A stretch of 64,000 bases of DNA. Origin: Gautieria morchelliformis (Eukaryota; Basidiomycota; Agaricomycetes; Gomphales; Gomphaceae). A program made the translations under genes and the position numbers. This document shows, piece by piece, positions 9,765 to 20,677 of this stretch. The stretch spans positions 406,788 through 470,787 of the forward strand of contig WHVA01000025.1 of NCBI GenBank assembly GCA_015179125.1. The letters run 5' to 3'. The notes beneath the pieces were generated by a model. That model made no database searches, was not told where the DNA came from, and saw only the letters and a program-made list of their open reading frames with translations. Each line of letters starts with the position of its first letter. Position 1 is the first letter of the stretch.

Positions 9765-12072
9765 TTTTATGATTAAAATATTAGATGGTGCCTTTAGCAA
9801 ACAATTTCTATTGCTTAGCGGTTGGGACCGCTATGTCTGTCCCTCTCCTGTGTGCTGACTAAGCCTCTCGAGGTGCGTCTGGCACTGATGGATGGCGGTC
9901 ACGTGACCGTGTCGACAAGAGAATGGTCTCGATCTAAGGGATAACTAAATCAAAAGGCTTCACTTTTGAGGTAGTCTAGAGTAAACAGTAATAGTGAACT
10001 CTCAACGAAGAATTGGAGTAAACTATCAAGATCTAAGTTCTGTAGCTATCAAACAAGACTACAGCGACTTCAAGGGGTGAAACAGTTGATTCTGGATGAT
10101 TGATTCATACATTCGTAGTAGCTATTTATACTATACTAGTGGTAACTATTAGTGTTTGAGTGTCATGACACGTTTATTTCCCATACTCAGGTGCTCTGTC
10201 CTGCCATTTCTCACCCCATTTCCATGTTCGTTCCGATCACCATTGTCATGTTCGGCAACCGATTCTCGCTGTTTGTGCCAATTACCCTAGCCACGCTGTC
10301 AAACGCACGATCGACGTCTTTGGACTGACTTGGCAGTCATTGCTGGGTCTACCACCTCCCCTGCTCGACCCTCTTCCGATGGTGTTCTGGGAATTGGATT
10401 GTCATGGCCTGTGTATTTCCTGCACCTTGTTACCCCCATTTCCCCTTTCGCTACTCCTCCCCAGTGTTCGCTTGGCTTCACCCTCCACCTCGACCTCTCC
10501 TCCTCTATGTCACCTCTGTTCGCCCTTCCTCACATTTCGCTGAACGACCATTCGCTGCTCGCATCATTTGCCAGCAGGCACACCATCAAATCATGATCGA
10601 CATCCCTATCTGGCATGATGGCTCGTCGGTAACTCCATCAGCTTCTCGATCCAACCCCCTTTTGGTGTTCATATGAGCAGGGTGCGTTCGCGGGGCATCC
10701 TACCCGTAGGTCATGTGGGATCAACCCAGTAGATGAAGAACCCGTGCAGGGCAGTGTATATGCAGGCCCCAAGACATGATTTCGTACACAGGTGTCTTCG
10801 CCACCTTCACTCTCTGTCGTTTCATGTTCTCCCTCTTCTCTCATTCTATTGTATGTTTATTTCATCTATGTTGTATCATGACTGCGCACCCCTATCCAAC
10901 ACTGACTCGTGACAGCCTCTTTCCTATTCGCTGATACCTTACGAGCATTCGATATAAGTAGTTTACATTCGCATGTATATTCCCCAGTTCAATTATCATA
11001 CGTCGTTCATCTTGTGCAAATTTGACCTCGCTGTGGTCATCGTCTTAAGCCTTCTCTTGGAGATTTCCATCATCGACTAGCAGAGGACTTAGGCATCACT
11101 GGTGAGTTCTCATACTTCATCTTTGTTACCTTAGCCTTTGAACCATTTTCTGTGCTGTTGGCGAAGGGATTGTCGAGACTTAGACAGCCCTTCCGTGAGA
11201 CCTTGCACGTTACATCGTCAAGTGCCACAGGCTATTTCGCTATGACTGTAGATAGGGTGAGCCCCGTTCGGGCAACCCTCTTACATTGTGAACATTCATT
11301 GGTTCATCTATTCACCGAATGGCATACTTATTCGCACAAGTTATTCGGGCATTCGCTGTGTTCACTAATACACGATATTAACACCTAAAAACCAATCTTG
11401 ACATTGAGATAGTGAGTCGATGTGTCGAAAAACTACTTGTAACTAGAGGGGTGACTAATTATAGTCATAAAGTCATGGGAGTGATGGATAGTATCAGGGT
11501 TGTTAAGATTTGGAATAGAGTCTTGTACCTATTATACAAAGCCCCTGTCTACATGGTGTCAAGATAGTAGTCAGCTGGTCATGTCATGGAGCTCAATAGA
11601 AAATAGAAATTAAATCTCTCCTGCATAGCATAAATGCTAGGCTTGGTGATGGAGCCGCTGTCTCTGTGCCTCTTCTGTGGGGCAGCTAATTGAGCACACG
11701 TATTAGGAATGTCATTCTGAGGTCATTCCATGACATCCTGTGCTCCTGCACAGTCTACACTCCTCTGCGGCATTTGGTTCCCGCACCTCCTCGGTGCCTG
11801 TGGCCTGGCACCTGTCGACGTCATGGCCGATGCCAACAGTCAATAGGCACGCTGTCTCTGATCGACTGCATGTGGCCAATTCCTGTATCCCTGTATCTTA
11901 TCTAATCTGTAGATAAGATAGCCGTTCGTGATGTCATGTATCTGTCATCTGTGTTGATGTCCGTCGTAAGTGTCGTTCCTATTCTTTTTTAGTCATTTTT
12001 TCTTTCTTTCTTTTATTAGCTTCTTTGTGTACATAGATGATTAAAAATAGAATAATTGCATATAGCATAACA
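9765..12072 (-). repeat. LTR-like insertion, family B, with nested LTR C
   Basis: It is flanked by ATTCT at 9760-9764 and ATTCT at 12073-12077. The plus strand begins TTTTATGATTAAAAT and ends GCATAACA. Without the nested C element (10161-11403 plus one 5-bp duplication) it is about 1060 bp, close to the second copy at 27810-28880 (1071 bp). Shared blocks include GGTCACGTGACCGTGTCG, TAGCTATTTATACTAT and CCTGTCGACGTCATGGC. No open reading frame of note. Confidence 0.85.
10161..11403 (+). repeat. LTR C copy nested in LTR B
   Basis: It starts TGTCATGACACG and ends CCAATCTTGACA. Perfect duplication TTGAG at 10156-10160 and 11404-11408. It is 1243 bp long with two copies of the terminal module (the second begins near 10400, TGTCATGGCCTGTGTATTTC). 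It splits family B copy 1, so this C insertion is younger than that B. Confidence 0.92.
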
Positions 12073-12385
12073 ATTCTAAGGCACATACTCATGCACATAT
12101 GAGTTACCAACCCCACATATCAGGCACACATACCTCTAGCCAGCCAAAGACTTTGGAACTCAGTCTCAGGTCTGAGTTGAATGCAGGAGAAGTTTGGTGG
12201 TTTAGGATGTGCTCAAACATTGACTAGGGCTGAGCATGAAAGTGGTTTAGGAAAGGGTCTCTACTAGTTCTAATTTAACTAACCATTGCACCTAGTGAGC
12301 ACAGTCATGGTTTCCCAGTTTTCACTGTCCACAATGATGACCACATTTTATTTGTGATGACCCTAATCCATGTGCCCTGAAGAAC

Positions 12386-13364
12386 TGTCAAGGTTGGTTT
12401 GTAGGCGTTAATACCATGTATTAGTGAACACAGCGAATGCCTGAATAACTTGTGCGAATAAGTGTGCCGTTTGGTGAATAGGGTGAACCAATAAATGTTC
12501 AGAAGATAAGAGGGCTGCCCGATCGGGGCTCGCCCTATCTACAGTCATAGCGAAATATCCCGTGGCACTTGACGATGTAACGTGCAAGGTGTCACGGAAA
12601 GGTTGTTTAAGTAGCAACAATCCTTTTGCTGGAGAAGGCACTCCTTCAGAGCCCTTCGCCAACAGCACAGATAATAGTTCAAAGGCTAAGGTAATGAAGA
12701 TGAAGTATGAAAACTCACCAGTGATACTTACTTAAGTCTTCCTCTGGTCGAAGGTAGAAATATACAGGAGAGGGCTCAAGACGATAGTCACAGCGAGGTC
12801 AAGTTTTGCACAAGATGGATGTATGATAATTGAACTGCAGAATATACATGCGAATGTAGACTACTTATATTGAATGCTCATATGATGTTAGCAAATAGGA
12901 AAGAGGCCATCTGGAGTCAGGGTTGGATAGGGGTGCAAACATGAAATGACAGGGAGGAAAGGGGACGAAGGTACTTCTGTACAAAACCACACCTTGGGAC
13001 CTGCATATATGCCACCCTGCATGGACTCTTCATCTGCTGGGTTGATCCCACATGACCTATGGGTAGGACGTCCTGCGAATGCATCCTGGCCATATGAACA
13101 CCTAAAGGGGTTGGATCGAGAAGATGATGGGGCCAGTGATGAACCATCACACTGGGTAAAGGGTGTCGATTGTGTTTGATGGTGTGCCTGCTGGCGAATT
13201 ATGCGAGCAGCAAATGGTCATTCAGTGAATGGAGCGAAGGGTGAATTGAGTGAACATAGAGGAGCAGTGGTTGAAGGGTAGGGTGAATTCAGGCGAAGAT
13301 GCAGGGGGAGCAATGAGGGGGAATGTAGAGACAATGAGGTAAGGGAAATAGACGGGTCATGACA
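12386..13364 (-). repeat. LTR C copy with target duplication
   Basis: The plus strand reads TGTCAAGGTTGG ... GGGTCATGACA, 979 bp, single terminal module. Perfect duplication AGAAC at 12381-12385 and 13365-13369. No coding function; the 86-codon frame at 12408-12668 recurs in other copies only because the repeat is conserved. Confidence 0.92.
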
Positions 13365-13649
13365 AGAACCACCTGAATTTGGGTTGAGTTATGGCATCTA
13401 GCCATGTCGGTGTTCAATGTTGATCACTTGTACATGTGTTTCTGCTTTATATTTTTCTTTGCTAATTATCCTTGACAGACACTTGGTCGAAAACATTGCA
13501 GCAATGAAGTGCAAGATATTTTGGCTAGTTTAATGTAAGAACATGCAAAATTCTGCCCATAATTTTCAGCAAGAAATGGTGAAGAGCACTCAGGCAATGA
13601 TGGATCAGGTACATTCACAGGTTGTCATTAATAACAGAATTTTGCATAA

Positions 13650-14049
13650 CACTGCAGGCATATAAAAGTTTTCTTGTCTGAAAAACTGTTGAAAAAACTG
13701 TAAAGATTTTCTAAATATTTTTAGTGTTTTTTATGTAAAAAAAACTATAATAAATTTTTGTGTTTTTAGTAGAATTTGTTAAGCAAGAAAATAGTAAAAA
13801 ATTTCAAAGTTTTTTTTCAGGGTTTTTATGGGTTTCTTTGTGTTTTCACAAAGAAACTTTTAAAAAGACATAAAAAAACCCTGCAAAAAACTTTAAACTT
13901 TTTTACAATTTTCTTGCTCAACAAATTCTAACAAAAACATAAAATTTTGTTAAAGTTTTTTTTACATTAAAAACACTAAAAATAATTGGAATATCTTCAC
14001 AGTTTTTTGAACAGTTTTCAGACCAGAAAATTTTTATATGCCTCCAGTG
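13650..14049. mobile_element. 400-bp palindromic (foldback/MITE-like) element, copy 1
   Basis: Nearly the whole element is one long inverted repeat. The left end CACTGCAGGCATATAAAAG mirrors the right end ATATGCCTCCAGTG, the inner arms (CAGGGTTTTTATG... and ...CATAAAAAAACCCTG) also pair, and the centre is near 13850 (GTGTTTTCACAAAG). It is flanked by TAA at 13647-13649 and TAA at 14050-14052. A second copy is at 37261-37643. It has no coding capacity. CACTG ends with a 3-bp target duplication suggest mobilisation by a DNA transposase, possibly CMC/EnSpm- or Harbinger-like. Confidence 0.8.
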
Positions 14050-14052
14050 TAA

Positions 14053-14735
14053 GTTTGCCAGCCTTGACACCAAGTAAGTGTCTGGCCTATGTGTGCAAAC
14101 CACACAGGGTTAATGACTCCCCATGTCTTATTTACCATGCCTCAATTGAGTGTATGGGCATGCACTCTGGTACATTTTATGGGGTGGGGCTGGGTTAGCG
14201 CAGATGGATCTAACCCAGACCAAGCACCCGTTGGGATAATGTGAAGGGAGAGCCTCCACTTTGAACCACCCCCTCACCCCAGTTGTAGCAGTAATTACTA
14301 CAGTGGTTCACCCCACCAATAGGTGTCAATAAGTGTTAGGGTTATGAGGCTCCTGAACTTCCATCTGGGATATAAGACCTACTGAAACTGGCTGGTACTG
14401 ATATGTATCTAAGGTGATTAGGCATTGTAAACAAACAGGAAGTATCCTATGTTGGTGCCAGCATATATCTGGCTTACTTCGGTAACTATGATACCCTAGC
14501 ATGTAAAGCACCTTTATTACTCTATTCTGCTTTCCTGGTAGAGACGGCCTATATAGGGCCTTGCCCCAATGTGGCAGTATAATAAACAGAATTATAAGAT
14601 ATATATATATTATGGGGTAGCTATCTAGCTGGCTTATAAATCTATTCATAGACAAACAAAGGACCTGGCATTGCTTACTCCTATGTTGTGGCATGTTCAT
14701 GTAAAGATAATGCAGGGATTTGAGTTGCAACATGC
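14053..14735. other. no recognised gene
   Basis: It contains short frames only (longest 135 codons on the minus strand at 14326-14733, with unconvincing composition) and a TATATATATATA run near 14602. I see no family match in the window. Confidence 0.4.
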
Positions 14736-15833
14736 AATCCCAGTGTTCAATGTGGATGGAAGCCCCAATGAGGCAGGTCCATCACGGAAATAGTAGACAC
14801 AATTCTCCGCTATGATGGACATATGGAACGCACTTCATTTGCAGTCACCAGCCTGGGGAAGCAAGGCATCATCCTTGGGCTTACCTGGCTGCAGGAGCAC
14901 AACCCAGAGATAGACTGGCAGACTTGGAAGGTGCTGATGAGTCGACACCTGACCAGGTGTCACATGTGCAGTGTCACATGTGCAGGTCGGAAGTGTGGAA
15001 GGACCATCAGGAGCAGCAGAAGACCAAATGGCTCATACAGACATGTCATTCTGGCCCTCACCCATTGCTTGTGGAAGAGGATTCAGAAGCAGAATATGAA
15101 CCAGAACCCACTCCCTATTCTGACTCCAACTCCAACGTCATCCAACTCAGCCTGGAAGACACTTTGGCAGAAGGGGAGCACTTGCTGTACGTAAACCTTC
15201 TGCCGGAAGCAGAACATGTCCGCCCCACCGGAAATATTTCACAATGCCTTGCAGAAGCTTCCAGGAAGCATGATAAAGTGGAGGTGGAGATTCTGGAGTA
15301 CCTGCCAGAGTTCGAGGACGTCTTTGCCAAGGAGTCATTTGATGCCCTGCCTCCACAGAAGCTGTGGGACCATGCCATCGAGTTGGAGCCTGGGTCAAAA
15401 CCCACCAACTGTAAGGTCTACCCGCTGTTGCCCAGGGGAGCAGGTAGAACTTGATGCATTCCTTACGGAGAATCTCTGTACTGGGAGGATCCGCCCCTCC
15501 AAGTCACCAATGGCATCTCCTGTGTTCTTCATTAAGAAGAAGGACGGCTCTCTCAGACTTGTGCAGGATTACCCGGCCTTGAATGTGATCACAATCAAGA
15601 ACCGGTACCCCATTCCACTCATTTCTGAACTGATCACACAACTCTGTGGTGCAAGGTACTTCACTAAGCTGGATGTCTGCTGGGGTTTCAACAATGTTCA
15701 GATCCGTGAGGGAGACAAGTGGAAGGCTGCATTCCGCACCAACCGAGGACTCTTTGAGCCACAGGTCATGTTCTTTGGCCTCACCAACAGTCTCTGTCCT
15801 GTCACATTCCAAAAGATGATGAATGACTTTTAG
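14736..15833 (+). pseudogene. gypsy protease and reverse transcriptase fragment
   Basis: This is the middle of a Ty3/gypsy polyprotein, probably family A or a relative. The protease C-terminus is at about 14860-14930 (IILGLTWLQEHNPEIDW), followed by an acidic linker, the pre-RT motif [18 protein letters not shown] (15300-15353) and, after a frameshift near 15430, the RT fingers and palm: [37 protein letters not shown] (first catalytic Asp) and FFGLTNS. It stops before the YxDD box, where the sequence is deleted and replaced by unrelated DNA (15834 on). Gag, RNase H and integrase are absent. Confidence 0.85.
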
Positions 15834-16089
15834 AGGAGTGCCTTCGCCAACAAAGGGGTCATCTACCTCAGATAACCCTTCTTCATCACTTCGGACCATT
15901 TTTTCGAGTGTTGTAAAGGCTTCGCTTCAACTGTAGACTTGGGGTCCATCTATCATATACCCCTTTGTAGTATTAGTAGTAGGCTGGTACCCATCACCAG
16001 CTATGTCATTGATTCACACAGGGACCTCTTGGTTTGCTATGTCCAGGTGTCTCAGATTCATCGACACCCGCTATTAAACCTTAAAAGAA
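15834..16089. other. junction sequence with possible family C relic
   Basis: 15836-15955 has loose similarity to the C core (GCCTTCGCC, then TTCAACTGTAGA followed by a G-rich stretch, compare ACTGTAGATCAGGG at 57165). It follows the truncated RT directly. Confidence 0.3.
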
Positions 16090-16322
16090 CCAATTCTGAC
16101 AGTCTGCTGCATGGCAGAATGTACCTGGTTGTTGTATTGGAATTCCGCCAGTGGAAGTAGTTCATCCCAGTCATCCTGCCTCTCGTTGACAAAGAGGCGG
16201 AGATATGGCTCTAGCTCCTGATTGACCCATTCTGTCTGTCTGTCACCCTGTGGATGGTATGCCATGGTGGCAGCCAGCTTTATTCCGAGCAGGTAGTCAC
16301 GAAAATTGTGACTAGATGAGAG
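16090..16322 (-). pseudogene. gypsy integrase fragment, family A-like
   Basis: The minus strand reads [37 protein letters not shown] and [16 protein letters not shown], nearly the same as 505-800 on the plus strand. Only about 75 residues around the catalytic Glu remain. It lies opposite in orientation to the RT fragment just to its left, so the two are not simply parts of one intact element. Confidence 0.8.
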
Positions 16323-16549
16323 GACACTCGTTAGACAAGGACTATATTTGGACAATAGTTTATCACCAAAAATCCTGAAATAAGGATTAGAACATGGTTG
16401 CTCACATTGCATAGAAAGGTAAGTGACCCCGAAGCATGGAGGTAATGGATCCACTGTCTCGGATAGTGCGGTAACCAACCATATTCGACCGCTCTCACAT
16501 ATGGCCCATAAATTTATATAACACAAGACAGAAGTATACACCTCCATAA

Positions 16550-17392
16550 AGAAACAAAGTTCACTGAGTTAGATCCAGTTTCAGATGTCATAGCTTGACT
16601 TACAAGTCAAAACCAACTCAAACAGCCTATATGTTGGACTATTAAAAAATGAGGTAATTTCAATCGCGAGACTATGGCTCACGTAAGTGTAATGCTGGAG
16701 GTATGTGCCTGAGAAATGTTGAATAGGCATCCTAACAGTTGTTCAGGTTGGAATCCAGGCATCAGGCTACTGAGGGCTGCGAAAAGGGACACAAGAACCA
16801 CCTCTGCCTGAAGTATATATACCTTATAATGAGTTATCATTGAGGCATGGATTGGTGCAGCGACGTACCGAGGGTTTGAATGAGTTAGAGGAAACTCAAC
16901 TTGTGTAAAGGACAATCAAAAACATGCGAACTGTGACAAGAGATGTGTAAGTGAAGATGAGGAGCACCTGTACTATGTATACAATGCTTAATATTGTGGA
17001 ATAAATTGTCCAGCCCCAACGCCAGCAAGAAGTCGCAGGAGGCCAATGAGCAATCACGATTATGAGAAATAGTGTTGATTTTGTTGTAAACTGTGAGTGG
17101 CCGAGAGTGATTAGTTGCTATCGCTGTGGATAGACTTTCTGCATACAAATTTGTAGTGTTATAGATGTGATTGGTATGTACCTGTAATATTTTTGGTGGA
17201 AAGCAGCTGAGTCTTACACATCCATGGCCCACAGTCTGCCAGAGGCTGGCCATATAGTAAGCATGACACCTCCTCTCCCTTTCCAGCACCCCTCATCTGC
17301 TTGCAGTATAACCTGCAGCAACTCCCTGTCAACAACAGTTTGCAGTGGGTGATCGGATGCCTTCTACAAGGGGGGCTTGGGTCTCATCTATC
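16550..17392. other. no recognised gene
   Basis: A 134-codon minus-strand frame (16885-17289) exists, but I recognise no motif in it and see no intron pattern. Otherwise unassigned. Confidence 0.35.
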
Positions 17393-18663
17393 TGTCAAGA
17401 TTGGTTTTTAGGCATTAATATTGTGTATTAGTCAACATAGTGAATGCCCGAATAGCTTGTGTGAAGAAGTGTGCCGTTTGGCGATAGGATGAACCAATAA
17501 ATGTTCAGAAGGTAAGAGGGCTGCCCGAACGGAGCTTGCCCTATCTACAGTCGTAGCGAAGTAGCCCGTGACACTTGATGATGTGATGTGCAAGGTGTCA
17601 TGGGAAGGTTGTTCAGCAGCAATAATCCTTTTGCCGGCAAAGGCGCTCCTTCGGAGCCCTTTGCCGACAGCGTCGATAATAGTACGAAGGCTAAGGTAAT
17701 GAAGGTGAAGTACGAAAAATCACCAGTGGTGCTTAAGTGCTCCTCGGGTCGAAGATAGGGATCTACAGGAGAGGGCTCAAGATGATGGTCACAGTGAGGT
17801 CAAGTTTTGCACAAGATAGACATATGATAATTGAACTGGGGAATATACATGTGAATGTAAACTACTTATATCAAATGCTCACATGATATCAGTGAATAGG
17901 AAAGAGGCCGCCATGAGTCAGGGTTGGATAGGGGTGCACAGTCAGGATACAGAATAGATGAAATACATATACAATAGAATGAAAGAGGAGTGCGAACATG
18001 AAACGACAGAGAGGAAGGAGAGCGAAGGTACCTATGTACGAAAACACGCCTTGAGACCTGCATACATGTCACCCTGCACGGACTCTTGGTCTGCTGGGTT
18101 GATTCCACACGATCTACGGGTAGGACACCCCATGAATGCATTCCAGCCATAGGAATGCCCAAAGGGGGTTGAGTCGAGAAGGTGATAGGAGCAGTGATGA
18201 ACCATCAAGCCGGGTGAAGGATGTCGACTGTGTTTGATGGCATGCCTACTGGTGGCGTATGATGCGAGTAGCAAATGGTCATTCGCTGAATGCAGCGAAG
18301 GGAAAATGGAGCGAACATAGAAGAGGCATGGCCGAAGGGAAGGGCAAAGCCGTATGAACATAGAGGAGGAGTGGTGAAAGGGAAAATAGGGATAGCTGGG
18401 TACAAGAAATAAATGAGTCGTGACATCCGGCCATAGGAACACCCAAAGGGGGTTGAGCTGAGAAGGTGATAGGACCAGTGATGAACCATAAAGCTGGGTA
18501 AAGGACGTCAATCGTGTTTTGATGGCGTAGCTACTGGCGAATGATGCAAGTAGCGAATAACCGTTCGGCAAATTCAGCGAATAGCGAATGGAGCAAACAT
18601 AGAAGTGGAGTGATGAAAGGGAGGATGGAGTTACTGGGTATAAGAAATAAACAAGTCATGACA
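17393..18663 (-). repeat. LTR C copy with two terminal modules
   Basis: The plus strand reads TGTCAAGATTGG ... AAGTCATGACA, 1271 bp. Flanks CTATC (17388-17392) and CTCTC (18664-18668) agree at four of five bases. An internal TCGTGACA at 18417-18424 marks the end of a first module, and 18425-18663 repeats the preceding 240-290 bp (both begin CCATAGGAA-CCCAAAGGGGG). Confidence 0.85.
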
Positions 18664-18699
18664 CTCTCCAAACAGGATCCACTCGCGCTCACTCCTCAA

Positions 18700-19538
18700 A
18701 AAGGTTTTGGTCACGCATGCCTTCACTGAGCGTTTGCTGCCAGACTACTTCTTCTTCACGACCTCTTTTACGACTTGCACTCCATATCTGATCCCCCCTC
18801 ATTGTGTTCTGCCTTACGACAACCCCAACATTCAACCCTATTGCAGAGTTGTATTCTCACATCAATGTCCCCCTGGCTCCGTTTGATGGCACTCTTGCAG
18901 CGTCGGCGATCTCTTATCCTGCGCGTGGCTAACGATTCAGGATACGGGTGTGCTTTATACTCCCCTTTTGTCAGGTCTAGCTCTAATAATTAGTTTTATT
19001 TAGAGAACCTGCTGGTGTGTACGCTACCCAACCACCGGCCTATCTCGCCGATAGTTTCCGCACACTGCTATGTGCTACACTTCTACAACCATCTGCTATC
19101 TTGCTGGCACTTTGGTACATAGCCCACTTCCCCGTCTTTTTCAGCGTCTTCACCTACAATTCTAAGTCCCAAAGCAAGGAGTTTAAGTTTCATTGGTAAC
19201 TTCTTGGTGAAGGGTCCCAAGATTCAGGCTCGGAACAAACGAGGCTGCTGTTAGAGGCATGTGCACGCACCATTTCGACTGCTTCTCCTTGGTGTTATGC
19301 TTGCCAACAACTGGCTCAATGACAATATGTTTTCTAACAAGACATGGTGTGTTATTTTGCCTTGCCTCTCTAGTCTAGTCTAGTCTAGTATGTTTGACCA
19401 CATCAATAGGCATCAAGTATCTGGTGTTCCCATGCATGCACTGAACAGGCTCGAGAGCCTTGGTCTTGATCTTCTTTCACACGACTTGTCGATGCTTCCC
19501 CGGGCGTGGGAACAGTGGCTCAATCACATGCAGACCTA
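18700..19538 (+). pseudogene. cyclin-like domain gene, interrupted at its 3' end
   Basis: The plus strand carries PIAELYSHINVPLAPFDG (about 18840-18890) and PPAYLADSFRTLLCATLLQP with ILLALWYIAHFPVFF (19033-19145). Further on come FRLLLLGVMLANNWLNDN and FSNKTW (about 19275-19355), then HALNRLESLGLDLLSHDLSM and WEQWLNHMQTY (19435-19540). This is the pattern of agaricomycete proteins with a Pho80-like cyclin N-terminal domain, which would bind a cyclin-dependent kinase. Likely introns lie near 18975-19006 and 19356-19390; the latter contains (TCTAG)n. A TAG near 19254 and frame changes suggest decay. Coding stops where LTR C begins. Confidence 0.55.
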
Positions 19539-19913
19539 TGTCAAGATTGGTTTTAGGCGTTAATATCGTGTATTAGTGAACACAGCGAATGCCCGAATAA
19601 CTTGTGCGAATAAGTATGCCGTTTGGCGAATAGGTGAACTAACAAATGTTCACAAGATAGGAGGGTTGCCCGAACGGAGCTCGCCCTATCTACAGTCGTA
19701 GCGAAATAGCCCATGGCACTTGACGATGTAACGTGCAAGGTGTCACAGAAGGGCTGTCTAAGTAGTGACAATCCCTTCGCTGGCGAAGGTGCTCCTTCGG
19801 AGCCCTTCGCCGACAGCACAGAAAATAGTTCGAAGGCTAAGGTAACGAAGATGAAGTATGAGAACTCACCAGTGATGCCTAAGTCCTCTTCTGGTCGAAG
19901 ATAGAAATCTACA
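19539..19913 (-). repeat. LTR C, truncated right side
   Basis: It starts TGTCAAGATTGG as in other copies and follows the consensus to AAATCTAC at 19913, where sequence switches to gypsy element E. It contains the palindromic block TTCGCTGGCGAAGG then CTCCTTCGGAGC (about 19775-19803). It may be the left end of the same C element whose right end is at 26925-27641. Confidence 0.8.
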
Positions 19914-19976
19914 CGCAGAGTCGGAAGGCGCGCTATGCCCTTCCGTCATTGTCGTTGTTGGGGTTGGCACTGACAA

Positions 19977-20554
19977 TCAGGACACTAGTCCTGATGTTGC
20001 GTGTGCCGGCAGAGGCACCGTCACGCGAAGTGATGATGGCCCGGCCACTGGGTCCGTGGCCGGGCCATGTCGCGGCTTTTTTGAGGCAACTTGGGCCAGG
20101 GTAACCTGGAGCTGGGCTGCACTCAGCTGATGCTCTAGTTCCTTGATCTTGGCGCGCTCGGTTACGAGCGTGTCATCGCGGTCCTCGACCGCACGTTCCA
20201 GCTCCTTGACCTCTTTTTTCAGGTTGTGGACGTCCCGGAGGGGCTCTTCTGACGCGTCACGTGCGATGCCCTTGGGAGCCATCCCCAAGCTGCATCGACG
20301 GCGTCGCCGATGTCTTCATCCCGCAATTTGACCTTGCGGGCGCTGGTCGCAGCCTTAAGGTGCGCGGTGTAGTCCGCGCATGTTGCGCAATCGTCCGGGT
20401 GGACGATGGCGAGGGCGTCCTCCCATCCCACGATCATCCAGTGTTCCTGGTCTATCGGAGCACAGAGAATGTCTGTGGCCCCTTGTCTTGGGGCCGTTGT
20501 TCACGTTGTGGACGTTGACAGGTCAACGTCCATCCCATCTTTGGGGGGCATCAT
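19977..20554 (-). pseudogene. accessory ORF downstream of pol in gypsy E
   Basis: It starts near 20554 (MMPPKDGMDVDLSTSTT, then a TGA) and continues in the same frame through WEDALAIVHPDDCATCADY and KLRDEDIGDAVDAAWGWLP. After a frame change near 20285 it gives KGIARDASEEPLRD and a strongly charged heptad-like stretch (NLKKEVKELERAV, KIKELEHQLSAAQLQ), a probable coiled coil. It lies after the chromodomain, where standard gypsy elements have no gene. The Cys-x2-Cys pair and coiled coil suggest protein binding, but function is unknown. Confidence 0.55.
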
Positions 20555-20677
20555 CTTCGTGGGTAGATGATGGTGGTGGTTGCTTCCAAGAAGCGATGTG
20601 CCCTTGGAAAGATCCGAGGCGAAAATTTAACCGCGCCGTGGCCGGAGCGTCACATGGTCTGCACGTGACAGACACGT

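Noticed and set aside
10161..11403. Family C as DNA transposons because of TGTCA/TGACA inverted ends
   Set aside because: Only five terminal bases are inverted, the duplications are 5 bp and ends are TG...CA, which fits LTRs better.
12408..12668. Recurrent 78-88 codon frame (LHVTSS-ATGYFA-TVDRAS type) also at 11152, 19553, 41079 and 45154
   Set aside because: It lies in the same part of every family C LTR; conservation is that of the repeat DNA, and copies have shifts. No evidence of a protein.
16885..17289. 134-codon minus-strand frame as a gene
   Set aside because: No motif, no intron signs and no context; left as unassigned.
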